Below, piece by piece: positions 45,031 to 54,184 of a stretch of DNA of 64,000 nt. Origin of the DNA: JACMMS01 sp043758775 (GTDB taxonomy: Bacteria; Pseudomonadota; Gammaproteobacteria; Burkholderiales; Methylophilaceae); NCBI GenBank assembly GCA_043758775.1, contig JAYVMU010000037.1, positions 1 through 64,000 of the forward strand, given 5' to 3'. The first letter of the stretch is position 1. The number at the start of each line of letters is the position of its first letter. A program made the position numbers and the translations under genes. The notes beneath the pieces were generated by a model that was given only the letters and a program-made list of their open reading frames with translations, did not search any database and had not been told where the DNA came from.

Positions 45031-45564
45031 ATGCAAAATTACTTTGATTTATTTAATCTGCCCCACCAGTTTACTATTGATGCGCAACTTTTAGACCTCA
45101 ATTACCGCAAACTGCAAACTGCAGTACATCCTGATAAATTCGTGACCGCAACTGCTAACGAGCGCATGCAGTCTATGCAGCTTGCCACGACAGCGAATGA
45201 AGCTTATCAAACACTTAAAAATCCAACCGCGCGTGCCAGATACATGTTGCAACTACAAGGCATTGATAGTTTAGAACATAGCAACACTGCCATGCCGATG
45301 GATTTTTTAATGCGACAAATGGAATGGCGTGAAACGATGGAAGATGCAAAACATGCACGTGATATCAACGCGTTAGAAACGCTATTAAGAGAGATGCAAC
45401 AATCGACTAAAGCCATGCAACACGATGTAGCGCATGCGCTAGATAACACGCAAGACCAGGAACACCTCAACCTTGCCACTGAACTTGTGCGTAAACTCAG
45501 CTTTATCGATAAAGTACAAGCCGATGTTAAACAAGCAATCACTAAGCTAGAAACAACCGTATAG
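45031..45564 (+). CDS. hscB: Co-chaperone HscB
   Basis: 177 residues. N-terminal J domain with the HPD motif in AVHPDKF near residue 33, then the C-terminal helical IscU-binding domain (MDFLMRQMEWRE). Delivers IscU to HscA and stimulates its ATPase. Twenty bases separate it from hscA. Confidence 0.96.
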   Translation: MQNYFDLFNLPHQFTIDAQLLDLNYRKLQTAVHPDKFVTATANERMQSMQLATTANEAYQTLKNPTARARYMLQLQGIDSLEHSNTAMPMDFLMRQMEWRETMEDAKHARDINALETLLREMQQSTKAMQHDVAHALDNTQDQEHLNLATELVRKLSFIDKVQADVKQAITKLETTV

Positions 45565-45583
45565 AAACCTAAGATTAAACAGC

Positions 45584-47467
45584 ATGGCTTTATTACAAAT
45601 ATCAGAACCAGGCATGAGTGCCGCTCCTCACCAACACAAACTGGCAGTAGGCATTGATTTAGGCACCACCAACTCACTGGTTGCCACTGTACGCAGTGGT
45701 TTAAGCAGCGTACTATTCGATGAGTTCGGGCATGCTTTATTACCATCAGTCGTGCAATACGCCGCCAATGGTGAGATTATTGTTGGTCACGAAGCACAAG
45801 TGCAGCAATCACAAGACCCGCATAATACGATTCTTTCTGCCAAACGATTTATGGGGCGCGGCCTTAAAGATATCGCCGACTACGCGCATCTGCCTTATAA
45901 GTTTGTCGATAAAGACGGCATGCTGCAAATTGAAACACGCACAGGCGCAAAAAGCCCGGTTGAAATCTCAGCTGAAATTTTAAGAACACTTAAAACACGT
46001 GCCGAACAAACGCTTGGTGGCGAGCTGGTTGGTGTAGTCATTACAGTACCGGCGTATTTTGATGACGCCCAGCGCCAAGCAACTAAAGATGCCGCACGAC
46101 TCGCTGGCCTGAATGTACTGCGCTTACTCAATGAGCCTACTGCCGCGGCCGTAGCTTATGGTCTGGATAATGCATCTGAAGGCATCTATGTCGTTTACGA
46201 TTTAGGTGGCGGCACGTTTGATATTTCCATCTTGCGCTTATCTAAAGGCGTATTTGAAGTGCTGGCTACTAACGGCGATAGCGCTTTGGGCGGTGATGAT
46301 TTTGACCAGCGTATTTTTTGCTGGGCGCTAGAACAACTACAAGCCAATGGCGCGAAAGTAACCCCTCTCAATGCGACTGATACGCGCATACTGTTGACCA
46401 AAGCCCGTGAAGCTAAAGAGTGGCTGACTGAGCATATGTCTGCACAAATCACTAGCGTGCTTAGTAATGGTGAAGTAGTGAACTTAACGCTCACCAGTCA
46501 GGCCTTTATGGGTATGACACAAGCGCTGGTGACTAAAACGCTTAACCCGACACGGCGTGCCATGCGTGATGCAGATTTAAGCACAGATGACATCAAAGGT
46601 GTAGTGATGGTAGGTGGTGCTACACGTATGCCACAAGTACGCAAAGCCGTTGCAGAATACTTTAAGCAAGAACCCCTGACCAATTTGGATCCCGATAAAG
46701 TTGTCGCACTCGGTGCAGCGATACAAGCCAATACACTGGTAGGTAATCGCAGCGAAAATGATTTACTATTACTCGATGTGATTCCGCTATCGCTTGGCTT
46801 GGAGACCATGGGTGGCCTGGCAGAAAAAGTGATTCATCGTAACAGCACACTGCCGGTTGCGCGCGCGCAAGAATTTACTACTTACAAAGATGGCCAAACC
46901 GCCATGAGCATCCACGTTGTGCAAGGTGAACGTGAATTAGTGTCTGACTGTCGTTCACTGGCACGTTTTGAATTACGTGGCATCCCACCTATGGTGGCTG
47001 GAGCGGCACGTGTTCGCGTGACATTTACCGTAGATGCCGATGGTTTACTCAGTGTATCAGCGCGTGAACAAACCAGCGGTGTGGAATCTAACATTACCGT
47101 AAAACCATCTTACGGCTTGAGTGAAGATGAAATCACATCGATGTTGAAAAGCTCATTTGAAAAAGCCAACACAGATAAAGAAGCTCGTGCTTTAGCCGAA
47201 GCCATTGTTGATGCTAACAGTATTATTGAAGCCATTAGTGCTGCGCTAGCACAGGATGGCAACGTGCTGCTGAACTCTAAAGAGCGCGCCGCAATTGAGA
47301 CTGAAATGCAAGCTCTGCGAGAACTGACGGCAAAAACAGATAGCCATGCCATTACCCAAGCTGTTGATACACTCAATCATGCCACTGAAGCCTACGCTAC
47401 AAAACGCATGGATGCATCAGTCAATAAAGCTTTGGCTGGGCAGCACTTAAATGAGATTAATCTTTAA
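45584..47467 (+). CDS. hscA: Hsp70-type chaperone HscA
   Basis: 627 residues. It starts MALLQISEPGMSAAPHQ, as in E. coli HscA. ATPase motifs are GIDLGTTNSLVATVRSG, NEPTAAAVAYGLD, VYDLGGGTFDISIL and VMVGGATRMP; a substrate domain follows. It binds the LPPVK motif of IscU to release the cluster. Confidence 0.97.
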   Translation: MALLQISEPGMSAAPHQHKLAVGIDLGTTNSLVATVRSGLSSVLFDEFGHALLPSVVQYAANGEIIVGHEAQVQQSQDPHNTILSAKRFMGRGLKDIADYAHLPYKFVDKDGMLQIETRTGAKSPVEISAEILRTLKTRAEQTLGGELVGVVITVPAYFDDAQRQATKDAARLAGLNVLRLLNEPTAAAVAYGLDNASEGIYVVYDLGGGTFDISILRLSKGVFEVLATNGDSALGGDDFDQRIFCWALEQLQANGAKVTPLNATDTRILLTKAREAKEWLTEHMSAQITSVLSNGEVVNLTLTSQAFMGMTQALVTKTLNPTRRAMRDADLSTDDIKGVVMVGGATRMPQVRKAVAEYFKQEPLTNLDPDKVVALGAAIQANTLVGNRSENDLLLLDVIPLSLGLETMGGLAEKVIHRNSTLPVARAQEFTTYKDGQTAMSIHVVQGERELVSDCRSLARFELRGIPPMVAGAARVRVTFTVDADGLLSVSAREQTSGVESNITVKPSYGLSEDEITSMLKSSFEKANTDKEARALAEAIVDANSIIEAISAALAQDGNVLLNSKERAAIETEMQALRELTAKTDSHAITQAVDTLNHATEAYATKRMDASVNKALAGQHLNEINL

Positions 47468-47509
47468 CCAATACTTTTTAAGTATGCATCGCTAATAGAA
47501 AGAGAATTT

Positions 47510-47851
47510 ATGCCACAAATCATTGTATTGCCACACGTAGAGCTCTGCCCTGATGGTGCAGCGATTGAAGCCCAGACTGGCAATTCTATTTGCGAAACTC
47601 TGCTAGAAAATGAAATTGATATTGATCACGCTTGTGACCAAGTCTGTGCTTGCACAACCTGTCACGTGATTGTACGTGAAGGCTACAGCAGCTTGAATGA
47701 TACGCAAGAAAATGAGGAAGATTTGCTAGATCAAGCTTGGGGTTTAGAGCCAAAATCACGCTTATCTTGTCAAGCAATTGTTGGGACACAAGACATAGTA
47801 ATAGAGATACCTAAATACTCCATTAATATGGCAAAAGAAGGTCACCGTTAA
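47510..47851 (+). CDS. fdx: ISC-type [2Fe-2S] ferredoxin
   Basis: 113 residues. Cluster cysteines in HACDQVCACTTCH and later in SRLSCQA match the ISC ferredoxin pattern C-x5-C-x2-C...C. Supplies electrons to cluster assembly. It is the last isc gene; no iscX follows. An AT-rich 10-bp dyad (47886-47924) between it and the convergent carbonic anhydrase gene is a weak terminator candidate. Confidence 0.96.
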   Translation: MPQIIVLPHVELCPDGAAIEAQTGNSICETLLENEIDIDHACDQVCACTTCHVIVREGYSSLNDTQENEEDLLDQAWGLEPKSRLSCQAIVGTQDIVIEIPKYSINMAKEGHR

Positions 47852-47953
47852 AACTTTGCAACTATAGCGACTAAAAGATTACGTAAGTAATTTAACTTTT
47901 TAAACCAAAAAAAATTAAATTACTTCCATATAAACTACCGAGGTTATAGCTCA

Positions 47954-48592
47954 TTAAAAAATATAATCGCCATCAATAAAATTCACTTGTGCAGTATGTA
48001 AATCATAAATACCACCCACTAAGCCTATTTTCTTCTGCTCTAACAGCTCACTTAAAATCTTGCTCTCAGACAACATGCGTCTAATCTGAATATCCACATT
48101 GAGCTTACAAACCTTGGCCAAAAAATCAGCATTTTCTGAATTACGATTATGTTGCACCGTCGTTTCCAAGCTAACCGCTGGCTTAATCAAACCAACAATT
48201 TCACCAATATGCCCTTCTTCAAAATTATCACAGGCCGCTGTAATTGCACCACAACCAGTATGACCAAGTACCACAATTAGCTTGCTGTCTAAATGTTTAC
48301 AAGTAAATTCCAAACTGCCAATCGCTTTATTCGAGGCAATATTGCCTGCCAAACGCACACTAAAAATATCACCCAATGCCTGATCAAATATAAATTCCGT
48401 TGGCGCGCGCGAATCACTACAACTCAACACCCCCGCAAATGGGTGTTGAGAATTTTTAGTAATAATCGCTAAATCACGGTGGTTCTTAGGTTCTGTCAAA
48501 TCATTTACAAAACGATGGTTACCTTCTACAAGTATATCGAACGCTTCTCTTGGGGTCATTTTTTCGCGGTTGGCTAATGGGTGTTTGTACAT
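47954..48592 (-). CDS. Beta-class carbonic anhydrase
   Basis: 212 residues. Zinc ligands and the catalytic Asp-Arg dyad lie in SCSDSRAPTEFIFDQALGD, and the His and second Cys in LGHTGCGAITAA. Interconverts CO2 and bicarbonate in the cytosol. Single gene, convergent with the isc operon. It could supply bicarbonate to carboxylases. Confidence 0.95.
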   Translation of the reverse strand: MYKHPLANREKMTPREAFDILVEGNHRFVNDLTEPKNHRDLAIITKNSQHPFAGVLSCSDSRAPTEFIFDQALGDIFSVRLAGNIASNKAIGSLEFTCKHLDSKLIVVLGHTGCGAITAACDNFEEGHIGEIVGLIKPAVSLETTVQHNRNSENADFLAKVCKLNVDIQIRRMLSESKILSELLEQKKIGLVGGIYDLHTAQVNFIDGDYIF

Positions 48593-48908
48593 AAAAACGC
48601 TCTTTCATTATCTCGTTAATGCGATGTTACTTTGAAAATAAGTTATAGCATATTATGGAACATAATTTAACTTATTTAGGTTAGAAAGTTTATAAGAGTA
48701 CGTTTTACAGACGCTAATTTTCACCTGCTGCACTTACATTTCTAACTAAAAGGTAATTTAATAATGTTTAAAGTCTGGATTTGGTATAGGTAAATTAACA
48801 ATCGCTATTGGACTAATAGTAATCTAAATAATAAGCTCGTCTAACGTACTAACGAGCATCTATGACATTCTGGGAAGTCCAGTCCATGTTATCTCAGATA
48901 TAATAACC
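48593..48908. other. Gene-free stretch
   Basis: No coding sequence is supported here. It holds a 6-bp GC-rich hairpin (GCTCGT 48835-48840 / ACGAGC 48852-48857), followed by AT-rich sequence when read leftward, and a 9-codon open frame at 48764 that is probably chance. Both flanking genes point outward, so promoters are expected here. Confidence 0.5.
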
Positions 48909-48937
48909 TTGAAACTGCACTCCATCTCCTTGATAAT
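48909..48937 (+). promoter_or_regulatory. Promoter of the ModE-like gene (leaderless)
   Basis: TTGAAA (48909-48914), a 17-bp spacer, GATAAT (48932-48937). The ATG is at 48944, seven bases after the -10, where transcription would start. No Shine-Dalgarno sequence is visible. Confidence 0.6.
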
Positions 48938-48943
48938 GTCTGT

Positions 48944-49288
48944 ATGGAAAGTAAACTTAAAATACGTATTGCTTATGGGTCTAATACAGTTATTGGTCCA
49001 GGTAAAGCACAGTTGCTTGAAGCAATTAAGAAGCTTGGCTCTATTTCTAAGGCTGCGAATTCAATGGAAATGTCTTACCGTCGTGCATGGGAGCTTGTGA
49101 ATGTAATGAATCAGAGCTTCAAAAAACCAATTGTCATTACGATGCATGGCGGCTCCCATGGTGGTGGAGCACAAATCAGCGAACTTGGTGAGCTGCTTTT
49201 ACAAAGTTACCGCACGATGGAAACTAAGATGACCAAAGCTGCTGATAGGGAACTCAGTCTTATATATTCAAAGCTTGCTGAAAACTGA
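48944..49288 (+). CDS. ModE N-terminal-like winged-helix regulator
   Basis: 114 residues: a LysR/ModE-type winged helix (LLEAIKKLGSISKAANSMEMSYRRAWELVNVMNQSF), then a short wing (GGSHGGGAQISELGELLL) and a terminal helix. It lacks the molybdate-binding MOP domains of full ModE, like the one-domain regulators near molybdenum, tungsten or other metal genes. No transporter is adjacent. Its neighbour on the opposite strand is an outer-membrane barrel gene whose upstream palindrome (50202-50235) may be its site (inference). Confidence 0.85.
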   Translation: MESKLKIRIAYGSNTVIGPGKAQLLEAIKKLGSISKAANSMEMSYRRAWELVNVMNQSFKKPIVITMHGGSHGGGAQISELGELLLQSYRTMETKMTKAADRELSLIYSKLAEN

Positions 49289-49318
49289 TTCCTATCTGAC
49301 GCCGCTTTGTATTTTTGG

Positions 49319-50179
49319 TTAGAACGTTACTCGTAAAGTTGTAACTATCCCATGTTGTAAATTAACTTCTTGAGCTCCTTGTACGGTTTGATAGCCAAGT
49401 CCAACAGTTGCTTTTACTCGCTTTTCTATTTCGAAGCGGCCAATTGTTGTCCCGTAAGTGACAACTAATTGGTTTTTTCCAGCATGCTCACCTCCGTACC
49501 AGTGTGTATAGCCAGTTTCTATTTCTGGCCAAAATTTCCATATATGACCTTGAAATGCAGTATTCCAAACCATTAGTCGGCCAAGTGTGTCTACGCCAGC
49601 AGTAGGAACAGAGATACCTAATGTGCTTTGAATATCGAACCCGCTATCCCTATCTCCCCAGCCCTTGCCCACGGCAATTGTTGGAGTAACTATAGTGTGA
49701 TGATTGGTAAATAAATCGCTACCTGTCGGTATGCTGGCACCAAGAAATGCGCTGACGATGTAGTTACCATGCTCTTCGTTAGCTGTTGCAATACGGTATT
49801 TGAGTAGCAAGCTTTCGTCACCCCAGCCAGTACCTGTAGTGCTTGTTTTCGGCGTCGACTGATCTTCATAGGCAGGAATGCCCACAATAATTTCGGTATT
49901 TTCGCTCGGAATAAATTCCAGCCCTTTGCCGCCACCATAGTTATCTAATACAACGCTTTTGGGTTTGTCAGAATGGCTATAATCGAACCTGTACTCCTGT
50001 TCTAGTCGAGGTGTCACGGTGACCAACGGGGTCATCCAGTGTGGTTGACTCTCTTGTGTCTGACTGACATTCTCTAACCAGTTAGTAAAGAATGAATCAT
50101 CGTCAGCATAGGCTAACGGGGTAAGTATGTTCCCCAATATGAAAAGAGATGCTATAAAACTTACTTTGTGTTTAATCAT
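49319..50179 (-). CDS. Outer-membrane beta-barrel protein (transporter-like)
   Basis: 286 residues. A signal peptide ends near AYA-DD. The rest is alternating short strands typical of a 12-14-strand barrel (LEQEYRFDYSHSDKP, GWGDESLLLKYRIA, TPTIAVGKGWGDRD, LVVTYGTTIGRFEIEKR), ending in the aromatic-F C-terminus LRVTF used for BAM insertion. It resembles the meta-pathway phenol-degradation / putative transporter barrels. Substrate unknown. Convergent with the ModE-like gene, 30 bp apart. Confidence 0.8.
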   Translation of the reverse strand: MIKHKVSFIASLFILGNILTPLAYADDDSFFTNWLENVSQTQESQPHWMTPLVTVTPRLEQEYRFDYSHSDKPKSVVLDNYGGGKGLEFIPSENTEIIVGIPAYEDQSTPKTSTTGTGWGDESLLLKYRIATANEEHGNYIVSAFLGASIPTGSDLFTNHHTIVTPTIAVGKGWGDRDSGFDIQSTLGISVPTAGVDTLGRLMVWNTAFQGHIWKFWPEIETGYTHWYGGEHAGKNQLVVTYGTTIGRFEIEKRVKATVGLGYQTVQGAQEVNLQHGIVTTLRVTF

Positions 50180-50201
50180 GATTTTTCCATGGCGGTTGCT
50201 A

Positions 50202-50235
50202 ATACACGATATTCCCGTTTGGGAATATCGTGTAT
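50202..50235. promoter_or_regulatory. Perfect 15-bp inverted repeat upstream of the barrel gene
   Basis: ATACACGATATTCCC-GTTT-GGGAATATCGTGTAT: 15-bp arms without a mismatch and a 4-nt centre, 22 bp upstream of the barrel gene start (50179). There is no T run, so it is unlikely to be a terminator. It is best read as an operator. Confidence 0.7.
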
Positions 50236-50537
50236 ATTACATCATTCTCAGAAAATATATAACACGGCAAACATTAGTTTGTTGAGATTGCTAAAGCCAA
50301 ATCCGAACGGCTAATATGCGTGCTTAACAACATTATTAAATGAAATTTATTAACTAAATGAGCTATTGAAATGGGCCTATTAATAAACGGCTCGATTAAT
50401 ATAATTAGAATTTATTTTATTCGCTTAACACCATCGATTGGGATATACATCATCAAATACCACTCGTAAAATTAAACACAATGCATATAATCAACAATAC
50501 CGAACCACGCAAATAGACCAAACTGCATGGTATTACC
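50236..50537. other. AT-rich stretch without genes
   Basis: No coding sequence or recognised site. It lies between the barrel-gene operator and the decayed IS30 transposase and may include further insertion debris. Confidence 0.5.
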
Positions 50538-50765
50538 CGCTGCCAAATGCGATGTAAGCTAACGAGTCACTCAACTTTAGTTTAAACCGTCGCTGACAAA
50601 CTTCAATCAAGTTGGTAACCAGAACAACTCTCTGGTTGGCTTAGGGGGTTGCATCCCACTGAAGAGCACAATCATGTTCCACACGAAACCATCTATCGCA
50701 ATCCATATATACAAGTGCACGGAGTATTGAAGAAGGAGTTGATCCCAAGCTATGGACTCCGTTAA
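50538..50765 (+). pseudogene. Decayed IS30-family transposase fragment
   Basis: One reading frame, interrupted by stops at 50583 and 50616, encodes in order RCKLTSHSTL, TVADKLQSSW, PEQLSGWLRGLHPTEE and HETIYRNPYIQVHGVLKKEL. These match the DNA-binding half of IS30 transposases (W-S-PEQISGWL, then VSHETIYRSLFIQARGVLKKEL). The stop at 50616 is where IS30 has Ser (TCA to TAA). The catalytic DDE part is absent. No terminal repeats were found by eye. Confidence 0.8.
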
Positions 50766-50947
50766 GTAGGCGTGAGGTCCATTAGGATTTCGTTATTAAA
50801 CATTATTTAATAAATGGAAATTAAAATTCCAGCATAATACTTATTAAATGTATTCAATATAAATTTCTGTATGTTTATATTGAATACAAAACTTGATTTG
50901 ACCATAAGTTTGATGCAATACATTTCTATCAAAAGGAACAAATACTA

Positions 50948-53900
50948 ATGTTGTGGATTGTTCGTGTCGCTTTAAGTCGACCTTATACGTTTATTGTAAT
51001 GGCGATTTTGATTCTCCTTTTAGGTCCGCTGGTTTATGTCAATATGCGTACGGATATTTTTCCTGATATTAAAGTACCCGTAGTTAGTGTGGTTTGGACC
51101 TATAACGGCTTACCTGCGAGTGAAATGTCTGACCGGATAACAACCTACTATGAAAGGCAAATGACTACAACAGTTAATGATATCGAACACATCGAGTCAC
51201 AGTCATTACCTGGCGTAGCCATTGTTAAAGTATTTTTTCATCCTGGCGTTAATATTAATGGTGCCGTAAGTCAAATTACTGCGGTATCTCAGACAGTGCT
51301 TAAACGCATGCCTCCAGGCATAACCCCCCCATTAGTCTTGACATACAATGCATCAAGTGTCCCTATACTGCAATTAGCACTCTCCAGCAAAACTTTACTT
51401 GATAATCAGTTGTTTGATATTTCAAACAACTTTATTCGCCCGCAACTGGCACAAGTTGAAGGTGCTGCGGTGCCTTCGCCATATGGTGGTAAAAATCGCC
51501 AGATCCAGGTTGATTTAGATATGGAGGCTTTACGGGCGAAAAACTTATCACCTGAAGATGTTACTAATGCAATCTCAACGCAGAATCTGATTCTTCCTTC
51601 AGGCACCGAAAAAATAGGTAAATTTGAATATAATGTTTTATTAAACGCTAGCCCTAAAGAGTTAGATGAATTAAATGATTTACCTATAAAAACAGTCGAC
51701 GGTTCAACCGTTTTCCTGAGAGATGTTGCACATGTCCGAGACGGGTTCACTCCACAACAAAATCTGGTTAGAGTTGATGGCAAGCATTCTGTACTAACGA
51801 CCATCCAAAAGAATGGCACTGCATCGACGCTTGATATTATTGAGCATGTTAAAGCCTTATTACCTACGATTGAAGCTGGAGCGCCTAAAGGGCTTGTTGT
51901 TGGGTTAGTAGGAGATCAATCTCAATTTGTAAAAGCCTCAGTCGCAGGAGTCATTCGTGAGGGCATCATAGCAGCAGCTCTCACAGGGCTTATGATTCTT
52001 TTATTTCTTGGAAGTTGGAGATCAACTCTAATCATTACCATATCAATACCACTAGCAATTCTTGCATCTATCATGGCTCTTTCAGCGCTGGGGCAGACAA
52101 TTAATATCATGACGCTAGGCGGCTTAGCTTTGGCAGTTGGTATATTGGTTGATGACGCAACAGTGACCATTGAAAATATTAATTGGCATCTAGAATCAGG
52201 TAAGCATGTGACAGCCTCTATCTTAGACGGAGCAAATCAAATTGTTGGGCCTGCTTTTGTTTCATTAATGTGTATTTGTATTGTATTCATACCAATGTTC
52301 TTTCTAGAAGGCGTATCAAAATATCTTTTCGTACCGCTTGCTGAAGCCGTAATATTTGCCATGATTGCCTCATTTATTCTTTCACGTACATTAGTCCCTA
52401 CATTAGCCAACTATTTGTTAAAGCCTCACGCTCAGCCCACTAGCCACAACGATTTAAATGGAACCAATGACATCAGCGTAAAGCTATCAAACAATCCACT
52501 AGTCAGATTTCAGCAACTATTTGAAAAAGGATTTAGTAAAGTTAGAGAGGTTTACAAAAACTTATTGTTACTAGCTATGGCATATCAACGTACATTTATC
52601 TTTGGTTTTCTAGCTGTAGTGTTTGTATCTTTTGCACTTGTTCCTTGGTTAGGTAGAAACTTTTTCCCATCGGTAGATGCAGGACAAATTAAACTTCATA
52701 TAAGAGCGCAAACTGGCTTGAGAATTGAAGAAACTGCAAGGCTTTGTGATGAAATTGAAAAGCAGATACGCACAGAGATACCTGCTAAAGAAATTAAAAA
52801 CATCATTGACAATATTGGTCTCCCAGTGAGTGGCATTAACTTAACTTACAGCAACTCCTCTCCAATTGGGCCTGCTGATGCTGATATTATTATCACACTA
52901 AATGAAAATCATCATCCAACTGGTGATTATGTAAAGCAGCTGCGAAAATCACTTAGCAATAATTTCCCTAGTGTAAATTTTGCATTTTTACCGGCTGATA
53001 TTGTCAGCCAAATTCTAAACTTCGGACTTCCAGCACCTATTGATGTTCAAGTTAGAGGATTTAATCGTGCTGCAAACCAAATTTATGCTGCTGATTTAAT
53101 GCGAAGGATAAAAAAGGTACCTGGAATTACTGATTTACGCATCCAACAGGTCTTTAACCAGCCTGAGTTGCATGTTAATGTCGATCGCTCATTCGCTAAG
53201 CAACTAGGATTAAGTCAAAAAGATATCGCGACTAGCTTGCTTGTATCACTGTCTGGCAGCCTACAAACAGCACCCAACTTTTGGGTAAATCCAAAAAACC
53301 ATGTTTCCTATCCTCTTGTAGTCCAAGCACCGCAATATCGCTTTGAGTCCATTAGCGATCTACAAAATCTACCTCTTCCTTCTGGAAATTCATCAAGCAA
53401 TCAAACCTTAGCTGGCCTTGCTACTATAACTCGCAGTCAAGGAGCCGGAGTTATTTCGCATTATGATGTTCAGCCTGCTATCGATATTTTCGCAAGCACT
53501 CAAGATAGAGATTTAGGGAGCGTATCTCATGATATCGATGACATTTTAAAAGATACCGCCAAGGATTTACCCAAAGGCTCTACCATAGTACTTCGAGGTC
53601 AGACGGAAGCAATGAATGCTTCTTACTCTGGACTATTATTTGGCTTGCTAGGTGCAATTGTACTAATCTATTTACTAATTGTTGTTAATTTTCAGTCTTG
53701 GCTCGATCCGTTTATTATAATTACTGCCCTGCCAGCCGCTCTGGCTGGCATTGTATGGATGCTTTTTGTCACTGGAACAACCCTTTCCGTCCCCGCCTTA
53801 ATTGGCGCCATCATGTGTATGGGGGTAGCTACTGCCAATAGCATATTAGTGGTCAGCTTTGCGCTTGAACGACTTAGGGATGGTTGTAGCGGGATGACAG

Positions 53901-54184
53901 CGGCGATAGAGGCTGGGTACATTCGATTTCGCCCTGTATTAATGACTGCGCTTGCGATGATTATCGGAATGGCACCAATGGCACTAGGGTTAGGGGAAGG
54001 TGGGGAACAAAATGCACCATTAGGTCGTGCCGTAATCGGTGGCCTTACTTTTGCAACGGTTGCCACTCTACTCTTTGTTCCTGTCATATTTAGCCTTATA
54101 TATAGGCATCATAAACAATTTGTTCCACATGGCCATCTTCATGGCAATAACTTACCGTTCTCTGGAGAAAATAATGTTGCATGA
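50948..54184 (+). CDS. RND efflux permease (AcrB/HAE1 type)
   Basis: 1078 residues, 12 predicted membrane helices with two large periplasmic loops. It starts MLWIVRVALSRPYTFIV and has the TM4 proton-relay pair in VGILVDDATVTIEN. Where AcrB has Lys940 (SAKNAIL), this protein has TANSIL, so the relay lysine is replaced. RFRPVLMTALAMIIGMAPMAL is the family C-terminal signature. First in a permease-adaptor-outer-membrane order. The pump likely exports drugs or other toxic compounds; the substrate is unknown. Confidence 0.92.
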   Translation: MLWIVRVALSRPYTFIVMAILILLLGPLVYVNMRTDIFPDIKVPVVSVVWTYNGLPASEMSDRITTYYERQMTTTVNDIEHIESQSLPGVAIVKVFFHPGVNINGAVSQITAVSQTVLKRMPPGITPPLVLTYNASSVPILQLALSSKTLLDNQLFDISNNFIRPQLAQVEGAAVPSPYGGKNRQIQVDLDMEALRAKNLSPEDVTNAISTQNLILPSGTEKIGKFEYNVLLNASPKELDELNDLPIKTVDGSTVFLRDVAHVRDGFTPQQNLVRVDGKHSVLTTIQKNGTASTLDIIEHVKALLPTIEAGAPKGLVVGLVGDQSQFVKASVAGVIREGIIAAALTGLMILLFLGSWRSTLIITISIPLAILASIMALSALGQTINIMTLGGLALAVGILVDDATVTIENINWHLESGKHVTASILDGANQIVGPAFVSLMCICIVFIPMFFLEGVSKYLFVPLAEAVIFAMIASFILSRTLVPTLANYLLKPHAQPTSHNDLNGTNDISVKLSNNPLVRFQQLFEKGFSKVREVYKNLLLLAMAYQRTFIFGFLAVVFVSFALVPWLGRNFFPSVDAGQIKLHIRAQTGLRIEETARLCDEIEKQIRTEIPAKEIKNIIDNIGLPVSGINLTYSNSSPIGPADADIIITLNENHHPTGDYVKQLRKSLSNNFPSVNFAFLPADIVSQILNFGLPAPIDVQVRGFNRAANQIYAADLMRRIKKVPGITDLRIQQVFNQPELHVNVDRSFAKQLGLSQKDIATSLLVSLSGSLQTAPNFWVNPKNHVSYPLVVQAPQYRFESISDLQNLPLPSGNSSSNQTLAGLATITRSQGAGVISHYDVQPAIDIFASTQDRDLGSVSHDIDDILKDTAKDLPKGSTIVLRGQTEAMNASYSGLLFGLLGAIVLIYLLIVVNFQSWLDPFIIITALPAALAGIVWMLFVTGTTLSVPALIGAIMCMGVATANSILVVSFALERLRDGCSGMTAAIEAGYIRFRPVLMTALAMIIGMAPMALGLGEGGEQNAPLGRAVIGGLTFATVATLLFVPVIFSLIYRHHKQFVPHGHLHGNNLPFSGENNVA

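Noticed and set aside
47886..47924. A/T-only dyad between fdx and carbonic anhydrase as a terminator
   Set aside because: The stem contains almost no G-C pairs and the loop is about 19 nt, so it is too weak to list as a terminator with confidence.
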